Positions 21,725-32,556 of a stretch of DNA of 64,000 nucleotides are shown here, in pieces. Made by a program: the position numbers and the translations under genes. The notes under the pieces were generated by a model. It was not told the DNA's origin, ran no database searches, and saw only the letters and a program-made list of their open reading frames with translations. Origin of the DNA: Prunella strophiata (taxonomy: Eukaryota; Chordata; Aves; Passeriformes; Prunellidae); the NCBI GenBank assembly GCA_036583965.1, contig JAZBQD010000026.1, positions 744,001 to 808,000 of the forward strand. Reading direction: 5' to 3'. The stretch's first letter is position 1. Each line of letters begins with the position of its first letter.

Positions 21725-22482
21725 TCCTCTCCTCTCCTCTCCTCTCCTCTCCTCTCCTCTCCTCTCCTCTCCTCTCCTCTCCTCTCCTCTCCTCTCCTCT
21801 CCTCCTCCTCTCCTCTCCTCTCCTCTCCTCCTCTCTCTCCTCCCTCTCCTCTCCTCCTCCCTCCTCTCCTCGTCCTCTCCTCTCCTCTTCCTCTCCTCTC
21901 CTCTCCTCTCCTCTTCCTCTCCTCTCCTCTCCTCGCATCTCCTCTCCTCTCCTCTCCTCTCCTCTCCTCTCCCTCCTCTCCTCTCCTCTCCTCTCCTCTC
22001 CTCTCCTCTCCTCTCCTCTCCTCTCCTCTCCTCTCCTCTCCTCTTCCTCTCCTCTCCTCGCCTCTCCTCTCCTCTCCTCTCTCTCCTCTCCTCTCCTCGT
22101 CCTCTCCTCTCCTCTCCTCTCCGCTCCTCTCCTCTCCTCGTCCTCTCCTCTCCTCCTCTCTCTCCTCTCCTCTCCGTTCTCCCTCTCCTCTCCTCTCCTC
22201 CCTCTCCTCTCCTCTCCGCTCCTCTCCTCTCCTCTCCTCTCCTCTCCTCTCCTCTTCCTCTCCTCTCCTCTCCTCTCTCCTCTCCCTCCTCTCCTCTCCT
22301 CTTCCTCTCCTCTCCTCGTCCTCTCCTCTCCTCCTCCTCTCCTCTCCTCTCCTCTCCTCGCCTCTCCTCTCCTCTCCTCTCCGCTCCTCTCCTCTCCTCG
22401 TCCTCTCCTCTCCTCTCCTCCTCCTCTCCTCGTCCTCTCCTCTCCTCGTCCTCTACTCGCTCTCCTCTCCTCTCCTCTCCTC
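21725..22482. repeat. (TCCTC)n polypyrimidine satellite, 758 bp
   Basis: About 150 units of a 5-bp pyrimidine motif, with occasional 3-bp slips (cctcc), G interruptions (ctcgtcc, ctccgctc) and one A-containing variant (ctcgcatctc). The + strand is almost pure pyrimidine and the other strand almost pure GAGGA purine. Open frames of 300-445 codons crossing it are artefacts of missing stop codons. Confidence 0.97.
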
Positions 22483-23207
22483 AATCCTCCTCCCAGCTGG
22501 ACACAGCACGGGGACCTTCGGGCTGCTGGATGCCCGCAGATTCAAACCTGGAATATTTCCGGAGTCCCTGTGGGACATCCTGGGCACTCCTGGGTCTCAG
22601 CCCTTTGTCTTTGGGATCCGCCTGGGTGCCTGGAGAGGGGTGGAGCACAACCACTGCCAGCCCACCGGGGTGCTGAGGTTTTGGGGATGCCCACAGCCCG
22701 TGGTGCTGTGAGTGCCAGGCACGGTCCCTGCGGAGGTGCCACCTCTCCCCTCCATGGCTGTCCCTCTGCTTCCCCTCCCTCTCTGTCCCCAGGAGTCTCC
22801 TGCCTTCCAGGAAATGGGATATTAAACGGTGTTAATGAGCCTTTCTGGCAGAGCCTTCAACAAAAGGCTCTTCCCAGGGCTGCTGGATGAGAACGGATGG
22901 GTTCAGGGGAGGGGAGGGCGAGGGGCACGGCTGGGCTGCTGAACCTCCTTCCTCCGCCATCCATCAGCTGTCAGGGCACCGCAGAGGCTCTGAGCCCGGA
23001 TTCCCTGGGGACAGCCCGGCTCTGGAGTGGGCAGGGACAGTGTCCTGGGCGGGTTGAGACCTCCTGGCGCTGCCAGGCTGGGTGGGGGACAGGAGGAGCA
23101 GTTTCTGGGTGCTGATGGGTTTGTTCTCTTAAGGCACTCACAGCTACTCCTGCAGGCACAGACAGCATCGTGCAGGAATGGGCTTCCAGCAGGCATGGAC
23201 TGGATCA
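22483..23207. other. Intergenic, no gene seen
   Basis: Mixed GC-rich sequence after the polypyrimidine block. No repeat, RNA or coding feature recognised. Confidence 0.35.
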
Positions 23208-23505
23208 CCATGGATGGTTCTGGGCTTGAAGGGACTGTTCAAGCTCATCCAGTTCCACTCCCTGCCATGGGCAGGGACCCCTTCCACGACCCCAGGGTGC
23301 TCCAGCCTGGTCTTGGGCACTGCCAGGGATCCAGGGGCAGCCACAGCTGCTCTGGGCACCCTGTGGCCAGGGCCTCCTCACCCTCAAAGGGAAGAATTCC
23401 TCTCCAATATCCCAGTATCCCATCCATCCCTGCCCTCTGGCAGCTAAAGACATTCTCCTTGTCCTGTTGTTCCACGTGCTTGTAAAGAGTCCCTGTGTCC
23501 CTTCA
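23208..23505 (-). mobile_element. CR1 LINE 3' fragment, antisense
   Basis: 'gccatgggcagggacccctt', 'ccaggggcagccacagctgc' and 'ccatccctgccctctggcag' are the antisense CR1 tail. The octamer end is degraded. Confidence 0.88.
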
Positions 23506-23724
23506 GGGTTCACCACCTTTGAGGTGGAGTGTCTTCACTCTTGCTTTCACTTTGGGCCCTTTTTTACCTGCCTGAGCTGCTCTCCCAGCGTGATGTGAGC
23601 CATTCCTGGCGTGTCCCCGCTCCTGCTGGCACCGCTGAGCTGGCAGGGCTGGTGACAGGGGCTTGTTGTCAGCAGCAGGGCCAGCTCAGCGCTGACGGTG
23701 ACAGCAGTGGGGACCAAGAAGGGC
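23208..23724 (-). repeat. Right copy of an inverted repeat carrying a CR1 tail
   Basis: Reverse complement of 11422-11937. The CR1 part is 23208 to about 23505 and the non-CR1 part about 23506-23724. To the right of 23724 a further antisense CR1 piece begins at once, so here the non-CR1 segment is sandwiched between CR1 sequences, unlike the left copy. Confidence 0.8.
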
Positions 23725-23803
23725 CTGCCCACCCTCACAGGGAACAATTCCTTCCCAATGTCCCACCTCACCCTGCCCCCTGGCAGTGGGAAGCCATCAC
23801 TTG
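23725..23803 (-). mobile_element. Internal CR1 piece, antisense
   Basis: 'ctgcccaccctcacagggaa', 'caattccttcccaatgtccc' and 'cctggcagtgggaagccatc' correspond to the middle of the CR1 tail without its 3' end. The CR1 sequence is therefore interrupted at 23724. Confidence 0.8.
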
Positions 23804-24427
23804 AAGGGGTAACGTGCCCATCTGCAGGCAGGCACGGGTGGCCCAGGTGGGTGTCACATCCCGTGTCCTGCCCCTCCGGCTCCTGACGCAGCCCCAGTCT
23901 TTATATAGCCCGAGCTTCCTGTTTGTGGGGTGTGCGGGGGCTTCTCGCTCCCTCTGCTCCTGTCCCTCTTGGCTGAGGGCAGGAGGGAGCCAGTGTCCTG
24001 GGAAAAGTAAAACTTGAAAGCAAAGCTGGACTTTTCATTGTCAGGAGGCTTCTTTTTATTTTTTTGATGCATTTCCTCTGGGTCGTTTCCTTTTCATTCG
24101 AATGCGGGATAAAAATATGTTTCCGCTGACATCAGCCCGCTGTCCCTTCAGGGCAGGATCTGCTGCTGCTCCCCCTGAGCACCCCAGGGCTTTGCATTCC
24201 TCTGACAGCCATGAGAAACACGCCTGGAATGAGCAGCCAGGCCAGCTGGGGCACTGGGAAGGACTTCTTGGGGGTTGCTGATGGGGTTTGTGATGCTGCT
24301 CTTGTTGTGAGAGGTGTTCAGCTTTGTTTGCTCCCCCCCAGGTGAGGAAATGGGGAAATTCATCTCTTGTGCCCTCCCAAGCAGCAGCCTCCCACGGAGG
24401 GAGAGGATGAGACACTGCCCTGCCCAG
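23804..24427. other. Intergenic, no gene seen
   Basis: Contains an AT-rich patch at 24010-24125. No coding or RNA feature recognised. Confidence 0.35.
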
Positions 24428-24590
24428 CCTGGCACAGGGTGCCCAGAGCAGCTGTGGCTGCCCCTGCATCCCTGGCAGTGCCCAAGGCCAGGGTTTGGAG
24501 CAGCCTGGGACAGTGGAAGGGGTCCCTGCCCATGGCAGGGGTGGAATGGGATGAGCTTGAAGGCCCCATCCCACCCAAATGAGTCTGGGA
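24428..24590 (+). mobile_element. CR1 LINE 3' fragment
   Basis: 'ggcacagggtgcccagagca', 'gtggctgcccctgcatccct', 'ggggtccctgcccatggcag' and 'gatgagcttgaaggcccc' are a sense CR1 tail. Confidence 0.9.
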
Positions 24591-24634
24591 CTGGATGAGG
24601 GGGCTCACCTAGGCCTGGACTTACAGCCAGGAGT

Positions 24635-24695
24635 GGGGTTGGAACCAGGTGATTTTAAGGACCCTTCCAACCCAAACCATTCCATGATTTTATGA
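24635..24695 (+). mobile_element. Short CR1 3' tail
   Basis: 'ggtgattttaaggacccttc', 'caacccaaaccattccatga' and 'ttttatga' are the last 60 bases of a sense CR1, close behind the previous copy. It may belong to a separate insertion. Confidence 0.8.
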
Positions 24696-24918
24696 ACACA
24701 AGGGCTGCTTGAAAAATCAAGGCTTTGCTGCAGCTCCATGGGAGAAGAACTGGAGCTGCTCCCTTGGTGGGGACAGGGGTGAGGCTGGAGCTGTTCTCCT
24801 TGGTCACCACACACACGCTGAGAGGTCCCAAGGATCCTGGAGCCCCAGATGTTTGCACAGCTGTGGCTTCACCCTGTTTGCTTTGTGCTGGGTGGCCCTG
24901 AACTCGCATGAAATATTT

Positions 24919-24945
24919 GGGGGGGGGGGGGGGGTGGGGTGGGGT
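24919..24945 (+). repeat. Poly(G) tract, potential G-quadruplex
   Basis: Sixteen consecutive G, then T-GGGG-T-GGGG. It satisfies the usual four-run G-quadruplex pattern on the + strand. Such tracts are also prone to assembly and length error. Confidence 0.8.
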
Positions 24946-26164
24946 CCCTGCAGCCGTGGCTGGGGCTGCTGGCTTGGGTGGGGATCAGGGAAGTTCCTGG
25001 CCTGGCCTCTGACGGATGGAGCTGCTGGGAAAGGATTTCTCCCCAACCTCTCTCAGCTTTCCCATCCTGATGAAAGCATTTGGGAAACGAGAGGCCAAAT
25101 GACTCCTCTGGAGCTGGTCTCTCCAAAGAGGCTGCTTTGTTGTCCCATCAACTTCAGAGAGAGCTTCAGGAAGGAAAAGCTGTCCCAAGGAAAATGTGAC
25201 TGTGGAAAAATGGGACGTTTCAACCTCTTCCAAACATGTTTTCAATGAGGAGAGATCTGGAGGCGTGGAACAGCTCCAATTCAAGGGAGTCATAGTTTTG
25301 GGATGGCAGTGGTTTATTTGAGGAGGTCCTGGCTGGGACAAGGACAGGAAGTCCCCAGGAACAGGCACAGAGAGCCACTTTTCCATGTCCAGACCATCAG
25401 TGCTACGCCTCCCTGGCACTGCTCCACCTCTCCAGCTGGGCCACTATTCTGGAAAAGGGGCATATTCCCTGTTTTATTTCATTCCCCAAGAATCCACCCC
25501 TTTGCTTACCTTCTCCACTGCTCCTCCACCTTTCCCTAAGGGCAGATCCATACCCCTGCTTGCCTTCTGGCTCCTCCCCTGCCCCGGTGCCTTCAGGGGG
25601 TCTATCAAACCCACAGGGCAGCTCTTCCTCTGTCCACGATGCTCCTGGAGAGTTCCAAGGTGCAGCCACACCCCAAAACACGGGCTGGGACCCGTGTGGT
25701 TCTCAAGGGGAGCTTTGCATCCCAGATGGGATCCTGGCATGAGGATCTGAAGGGCTGCTGCACTGTCAGAATTCATCCCCAGAAGTATTGCTGAGACCTG
25801 GGTTCTGTGGGCAGAGTTTTGGGTGCAGAGAGCCCTGTGGGGGGACAGAGCACGGGACAGGCCGTGGGGTGTGGGTGCAGGAGGTGCAGGGTGGTCCTGA
25901 TGCACCTTTGGCTCTCACGTTGCCTTTGCAGGGAATGTGGTGCCACTGGGGAATTTGAGGAGCAGGTTTGGATTCAGGCATCACCTGGGACAGGGACCTG
26001 GGACCCGGGAAAGGAAAAACCACTGACCCAGGCTGCAACCCACCCCAAGACAGGCCAGGAGCGCCCGGCAGAGCCCAGGCGAGAGTGACAAACGGGGCAA
26101 TTGCTCCATCTTGTGACACCAGCTGCGAATGCAGCGAGGCGTCCGGGAATGACGATGAGGATTG
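24946..26164. other. Intergenic, no gene seen
   Basis: No repeat or coding feature recognised. Composition is similar to the rest of the intergenic DNA. Confidence 0.35.
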
Positions 26165-26396
26165 GAATAACAGGATATCCTGGGCTGGAAGGGACCCACG
26201 GGGATCACCCAGCCCAGCTCCTGGCCCCTGCACAGACCCCCCAACAATCCCACCCTGGGCATCCCTGGCAGTGCTGTCCAAAGGCCTCCTGGAGCTCTGG
26301 CAGCCTCGGGGCCGTGCCCATTCCCTGGGGAGCCTGGGCAGTGCCAGCACCCTCGGGGGAAGAACCTTGCCCTGGATCTCCAACCTAAACCTGCCC
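26165..26396 (-). mobile_element. CR1 LINE fragment, antisense
   Basis: 'aataacaggatatcctggg', 'ctggaagggacccacgggga', 'gaccccccaacaatcccacc' and 'ctgtccaaaggcctcctgga' match the CR1 subtype also seen at 13150. Confidence 0.88.
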
Positions 26397-27907
26397 TGAC
26401 TCAGCTTTTGCTGCAGGAATTGACGTCTCCATCAGGGGAGCTCGGTGTCCCACTGCTCAGCAGGAAACCTCTGGGAATCCGGCTCCAGCCTCCCCGTGGT
26501 TCCCATTGAAGGCAGCAGCTGGACTCCCTGTGAGACTTCCCGGCTCCTTCCTCCTGCCAGTGGGAAATGAGGATGTGGAGAAGCAATTCCTGGGCACCAA
26601 CTGCACTGTCAGCCTCTGGCTTAGGGCCTGGGAATGAATCCCAACCAACAAGGAGCCTCCTTGGCTTTGCTTTAGGGCTGCCCCTCAATGGGAAAGCAGA
26701 GGGAGAAAAAGGCTGAGATTCCAAGGGCTCTGCAGGAGAAGCAGAGCAGCTCATGGGGTTATAGACCACTCTGGCCCCACTCCAAACACAAAACCAAAAA
26801 TTGAAACCATTCATGGACAAAGTCACTTCCTAGTGATTGACAGCTCCTTAGTCCAGAGCAGCTGGGCAGAGCACGGAGCAGAGGGATGGTGTTCCCTCCA
26901 CCTCTCCTCATCCTGTAGGATTTTAGTTTGGACAAGTGTTGCTGGTCAGATCAGCCCCAAATTCCCATCATTCACTCCATGGAGAGGAAACCTTCCTGCT
27001 GAAAGGCTGCAAGAGCAATTTAGCGTCATGGAATCATGGAAGCTGGGATCTTCTGGAAAACCTGACTCTGTTTTTCAGTGTTTTTTGGATAACTTGCTGA
27101 GGCTCAAGGATAGGAAAGAGGCACCAAATATCATCCAGACCTTTTAGCTGAGGCACAGGACAGTAACTCTCTTAGGTTCATGGATAAAATTCCCAGTCTG
27201 GAGTTTGGAGCATCTGCCCCCCATCCCAAATTTCCTGTGTGGTGTCACCTGTCCCCAAGCCCCAGCTGTGACCCGTGAGCTGTGAGCTGACTTTGGTGGG
27301 GCTGCTCTGTGTCCCCTGGGCAGCTGGACAGTGGTGACCTTTCCCTGTTCCCCAGACCACTCGGGGACACCGGGGTCTCTGTAGAAAACCCAAAAAAGGA
27401 GCAAAGCAGAAAGTTCCGAGCAGCCCTTGGCGCCTCAGGCACATCCACGGACGAGTTCTGCTTTCTTTTATTCCTTTGAAGCAAAGTGCGAGCAATGGCT
27501 TTTCTCTCGGAGTCCTGGCTGCCACCGGAGCAGGCAGCGAGTGTCACCCTGCAGTGACATCGCCTCGCGGGAGAGGCAGCAGAGCGGAGCCCGGCGGTGT
27601 CACAGTGCCCGGGCCAGGCGCTCGGCTCATGCATCACTGTCCGGGGTGTCACCGCTCTCATGGAGATAAATGGGGAAGTGGCTCCGGCAGCGCTCCCGAG
27701 TCACTTCCACTTAGGAGATTGCAGGAGGAGACGGGTCCCAGACAGGTCAGCAGGAGACAAATCACCCCCGGGGTCACGGCTGAGCTCCTGCTGGCAGGGA
27801 CATGTCCCATCCCATAACCTGTGTCCCATCCCCATAGCCCGGCTGTGCTGGCAGGGAAGGGGCTCGGCCTGGATCCAAGCAGCCCTGTGAGGATGAATCA
27901 CAGCCTC
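26397..27907. other. Intergenic, no gene seen
   Basis: Includes a mildly CpG-rich patch at 27520-27660. No exon-like feature recognised. Confidence 0.35.
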
Positions 27908-27985
27908 AGGGAATGGTTTGGGTTGGAGGGGAACTTAAAGAGCATCTCATCCCAACCCCTGGCATGGCAGGGACACCTTCCCCCA
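27908..27985 (-). mobile_element. CR1 LINE 3' fragment, antisense
   Basis: 'gggaatggtttgggttggag', 'ggaacttaaagagcatctca' and 'ggcatggcagggacacctt' are an antisense CR1 tail. Confidence 0.85.
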
Positions 27986-28284
27986 GAGACATGACACCCA
28001 GCAGGTGAGGTGACACAGCAGAGCCCCTCAGGGCACAGCAGAGAGGAGATGTCCTGGCTCTGGGAAGTGTCTAAAGTTTTAAAAGCATCAGGATAAAAAT
28101 CAAGCCAGGCCAGGGATGGGTGGAGCAGGTGGGAGCATCTCTGGATGGATAACACAGGGAGCTGTGACCCAGCAAAACGGCTATGAAGGGTGGGGGACAA
28201 CACATCCAGGCATAAAGGGAATGCAGCAGAGAAGGATGGGACTTTTAACTGGAAACAAAGTGCCCAGGGAATGGGAGGGATGTG

Positions 28285-28337
28285 CCAGGCCATGCAAGAT
28301 TTCCCTGGAGCACTGGAATCCCATGGAGAGCACTGGA
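28285..28337 (+). repeat. Dispersed direct repeat, copy 1
   Basis: Contains 'cactggaatcccatggagag' preceded by 'ccatgcaagatttccc'. The same string, with a few changes, occurs at about 29552-29605. The family is not recognised. Confidence 0.5.
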
Positions 28338-28719
28338 GAGAAATGAAGGGAACATGCTTTGGCACCCAGGACAGGCAGGAGCAGGGAGGAGGGAGGGAAT
28401 GTGGCCATTTCCAGGCTCAGCAGCCCCTGGTTGCCTCCAGCTGGGAGCAGAGTTCCTGCCTGAGCAGTTTTATCACTATTTTAGGTTGGAAAGACCAAAC
28501 TCTTCCTCCTCTAGGGCTGAGCTCAGAGGTTCTCCAAGTCACAGAGCAGCCCTTGAGCTCCAGAGCTGCCTGTCCCCAAGGAGCTGGGCTCTGGGACAGG
28601 AAGGAGAAGAGTCCAGCCTGGTGGGGATCCCTGGGAGAGGGAGATGTCACTTCCCCAGCTCCTGGGGAGTGGAACCCTCTGTAGACCTGTGTTTGGGACC
28701 TGCTTTTCCATGTGCCTCC

Positions 28720-28905
28720 TTTGATGGCACTAATTAACCAGAGAGCTGCAGGGAGACCCCGGCACCGTGGTGGAAGGACACGATGAAATGGGAGCACAGA
28801 ATAAATCATGAGCCAATTTCCAGCATTTTCTTGGCTGAGATGGAATGGCTAATCATTCTGATGGCAGAATTTACATAATTACTCTGCCCACTTGCCCAGG
28901 ACGGG
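28720..28905. promoter_or_regulatory. Candidate conserved non-coding element
   Basis: A repeat-free block with 'ggcactaattaaccag' (28725-28740), 'gaataaatcatgagcc' (28799-28814), 'ggctaatcattctgatgg' and 'tttacataattactctgc'. Density of TAAT cores is high. Enhancer function is inference. Confidence 0.3.
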
Positions 28906-29330
28906 CTGAGCAGTGAGAAAAACAGGTTGCTGATTCCAAGGGAGATTGTCTGTGGAAGTGATTGAGGGAGCCGTGGGACACGGAACTGGGAACAGATGGG
29001 CTTGGTCATGGGGCTGGACCTGGGGCTCCCCTCTGCTCTGTGCAGATGGTGCTGCTCAGACAGAACCCCACAAACAGCATTTCCAGGCAGAATTCCCACC
29101 TCTCATGCTCAAGGTTCTGTGAATGATGGGTGTAAGGAGAAGGAATTTGGAAAAAAGCAGCAAAGCAGGAGGAATCTGGCAGTGCTGAGATTCGTGGGGA
29201 GGTGCAGCAGGACCTTGGAAGCTGATTTCCTCGCACCCTGAGCACCCAAAGAAATCAAATCCAGAAATCTTGGTGGACCCCAGCTCCCAGGCTGCTCTCA
29301 GAAATTTCCAGCTTGGAATTAGTGACATTT

Positions 29331-29460
29331 TACAGAATCCCAGAAGGGTTTGGGCAGGGAGGGATCTCAAACCTCATCCAGCCCAGGCCCTGCCATGGAC
29401 AGGGACACCTTCCCCTGCACCAGGTCGCTCCAAGCCCCATTCAACCTGACTTTTAAGGTT
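29331..29460 (-). mobile_element. CR1 LINE 3' fragment, antisense
   Basis: 'tacagaatcccagaagggtt', 'tgggcagggagggatctcaa' and 'catggacagggacaccttcc' read as a diverged antisense CR1 tail. Confidence 0.82.
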
Positions 29461-29551
29461 TCCATCTCTTTTCTCATGTCACACTCCTGTTTTTCTCTCC
29501 TTTTCTGCCAACCCATCATGGACCCCTCACATACAATGTGTCAAGTTAGCA

Positions 29552-29605
29552 CAAGGCCATGGAAGATTTCTGTGGGAAGCACTGGAATCCCATGGAGAGC
29601 ATTTT
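29552..29605 (+). repeat. Dispersed direct repeat, copy 2
   Basis: Partner of 28285-28337, about 1.27 kb away in the same orientation. Both share 'cactggaatcccatggagag'. Confidence 0.5.
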
Positions 29606-30080
29606 TGATGATTTAAGATGCTTCCCCATCCCTGGAAGTGTTCATAGGATTTCCCTACCACAGGACAGCTCCCAGGAATGGATCCACTCCAGCCCTGACA
29701 CCCTGTGCAGCCCCAGCTTTCTCTGATCCTGCTGAAACATTTGACAGAAATCCTTCTATTGCTTGGAAAACCTAAAATCAGATCAGCAAAGCCAAAACCT
29801 TTCAGTGCCACAGTGGGTGTCTGTGGCAAAAGTGGCTCCAGCCCCACGTTCCCTGCGAGGTTTTGGATTGTAGAACATCCCTATGTGGTGGTAACAACCT
29901 CCACAAGCAGGACAATCCATGTTTCTTGTTTGGTTAACACTGGGAGGCCCCAGGGCCTTCCCACACACATTCATTTGCATGTTTCTTCCAATGGAACGTA
30001 ATAAAATATTCATATCATTAAAGGAGAGGGGGAAACAGGGGGCCTGGAGCTGCTCCTGTGGCTGAGGGAGGGGGAGAGCT
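29606..30080. other. Left flank of the compound minisatellite
   Basis: Ordinary mixed sequence with an AT-rich end (29985-30025), then a purine-rich lead-in (gctgagggagggggagagct at 30061-30080) to the first repeat unit. Confidence 0.4.
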
Positions 30081-32556
30081 GACACTGATCTTGAGGTGAC
30101 ACTGACCTTGAGGGGACACTGATCTTGAGGGGACACTGATCTTGAGGGGACACTGATCTTGAGGGGACACTGATCTTGAGGGGACACTGATCTTGAGGGG
30201 ACACTGATCTTGGGGGTGACACTGATCTTGAGGTGACACTGATCTTGAGGGGACACTGATCTTGAGGGGGCACTGATCTTGAGGGGGCACTGATCTTGAG
30301 GTGACACTGATCTTGGGGGTGACACTGATCTTGAGGGGGCACTGATCTTGAGGGGACACTGATCTTGAGGGGACACTGATCTTGAGGGGACACTGATCTT
30401 GAGGTGACACTGATCTTGAGGGGACACTGATCTTGAGGGGACACTGATCTGAGGGGGCACTGATCTGAGGGGGCACTGATCTTGAGGGGACACTGATCTT
30501 GGGGGTGACACTGATCTTGAGGTGACACTGATCTTGAGGGGACACTGATCTGAGGGGGCACTGATCTTGAGGGGGCACTGATCTTGAGGGGACACTGATC
30601 TTGAGGGGACACTGATCTTGAGGTGACACTGATCTTGAGGGGACACTGATCTTGAGGAGACACTGATCTTGAGGGGACACTGATCTTGAGGGGACACTGA
30701 TCTTGAGGGGACACTGATCTTGAGGGGACACTGATCTTGAGGTGACACTGATCTTGAAGAGAGAGTGATCTTGAGGTGACACTGATCTAGAGGGGTCACT
30801 GATCTTGAGGTGAAACTAATCTTGAGGTGACACTGATCTTGAGGTGACACTGATCTTGAGGGGACACTGATCTTGAGGTGACACTGATCTTGAGGGGACA
30901 CTGATCTTGAGGGGACACTGATCTTGAGGGGGCACTGATCTTGGGGGTGACACTGATCTTGAGGGGACACTGATCTTGAGGTGACACTGATCTTGAAGAG
31001 AGAGTGATCTTGAGGTGACACTGATCTAGAGGGGACACTGATCTTGAGGGGACACTGATCTTGAGGGGACACTGATCTGAGGGGACACTGATCTGAGGGG
31101 GCACTGATCTTGAGGGGACACTGATCTTGAGGTGACACTGATCTTGAGGGGACACTGATCTTGAGGTGACACTGATCTTGAGGTGACACTGATCTTGAGG
31201 TGACACTGATCTTGAGGGGACACTGATCTTGAGGGGACACTGATCTTGAGGGGACACTGATCTGAGGGGACACTGATCTTGAGGGGACACTGATCTAGAG
31301 GGGACACTGATCTTGAGGGGACACTGATCTTGAGGGGACACTGATCTTGGGGGGACACTGATCTTGAGGTGACACTGATCTTGGGGGTGACACTGATCTT
31401 GAGGGGTCACTGATCTTGAGGGGACACTGATCTTGGGGGGACACTGACCTTGAGGGGACACTGATCTTGAGGGGACACTGATCTTGGGGGTGACACTGAT
31501 CTTGAGGGGGCACTGATCTTGAGGGGGCACTGATCTTGAGGGGACACTGATCTTGAGGGGACACTGATCTTGAGGGGGCACTGATCTTGAGGGGACACTG
31601 ATCTTGAGGTGACACTGATCTTGAGGGGACACTGATCTTGAGGGGACACTGATCTTGAGGGGACACTGATCTTGAGGGGGCACTGATCTGAGGGGGCACT
31701 GATCTGAGGGGGCACTGATCTGAGGGGGCACTGATCTGAGGGGGCACTGATCTGAGGGGGCACTGATCTTGAGGGGACACTGATCTTGGGGGTGACACTG
31801 ATCTTGAGGTGACACTGATCTTGAGGGGACACTGATCTTGAGGGGACACTGATCTTGAGGGGACACTGATCTTGAGGAGACACTGATCTTGAGGGGACAC
31901 TGATCTTGAGGGGACACTGATCTTGAGGGGACACTGATCTTGGGGGTGACACTGATCTAGAGGGGACACTGATCTTGAGGGGACACTGATCTGAGGGGAC
32001 ACTGATCTTGGGGGTGACACTGATCTGAGGGGACACTGATCTTGAGGTGACACTGATCTTGAGGGGACACTGATCTTGAGGGGGCACTGATCTTGAGGGG
32101 ACACTGATCTTGAGGTGACACTGATCTTGAGGTGACACTGATCTTGAGGTGACACTGATCTTGAGGTGACACTGATCTTGAGGGGACACTGATCTTGAGG
32201 GGGCACTGATCTTGAGGGGGCACTGATCTGAGGGGTCACTGATCTTGAGGGGACACTGATCTGAGGGGGCACTGATCTGAGGGGGCACTGATCTTGAGGG
32301 GGCACTGATCTTGAGGGGACACTGATCTTGAGGGGGCACTGATCTTGAGGGGGCACTGATCTTGAGGGGACACTGATCTTGAGGGGGCACTGATCTTGAG
32401 GGGACACTGATCTTGAGGTGACACTGATCTTGAAGAGACACTGATCTTGAGGGGGCACTGATCTTGAGGGGTCACTGATCTTGAGGGGGCACTGATCTTG
32501 AGGGGACACTGATCTTGAGGGGACACTGATCTTGAGGGGACACTGATCTTGAGGGG
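30081..32556. repeat. 17-bp minisatellite, about 146 units
   Basis: The modal + strand unit is 'gaggggacactgatctt'. Common variants are ggtgacact (T for G), gggggcact, gggggtgacact (18 bp) and loss of a T giving 'gatctgagg' (16 bp). Rare ones are ctaga for cttga, and a gaagagagagtgatc block. Units are uninterrupted over about 2.48 kb. Because 17 is not a multiple of 3, every frame reads a 17-residue periodic peptide. The + strand carries TGA repeatedly, while the minus strand has almost no stop codons. No unit has unique spacers, so this is not a CRISPR array. Confidence 0.97.

Noticed and set aside
21553..22890. Open frames of 303-445 codons across the polypyrimidine block
   Set aside because: They read as Ser/Leu/Pro or Arg/Glu/Gly repeats from a 5-bp simple repeat; not coding.
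28485..28502. Possible CR1 tail (ttaggttggaaagacc)
   Set aside because: Only about 16 matching bases with no supporting flank.
30081..32556. CRISPR-like array
   Set aside because: Units are contiguous with no unique spacers, and the window is vertebrate nuclear DNA.
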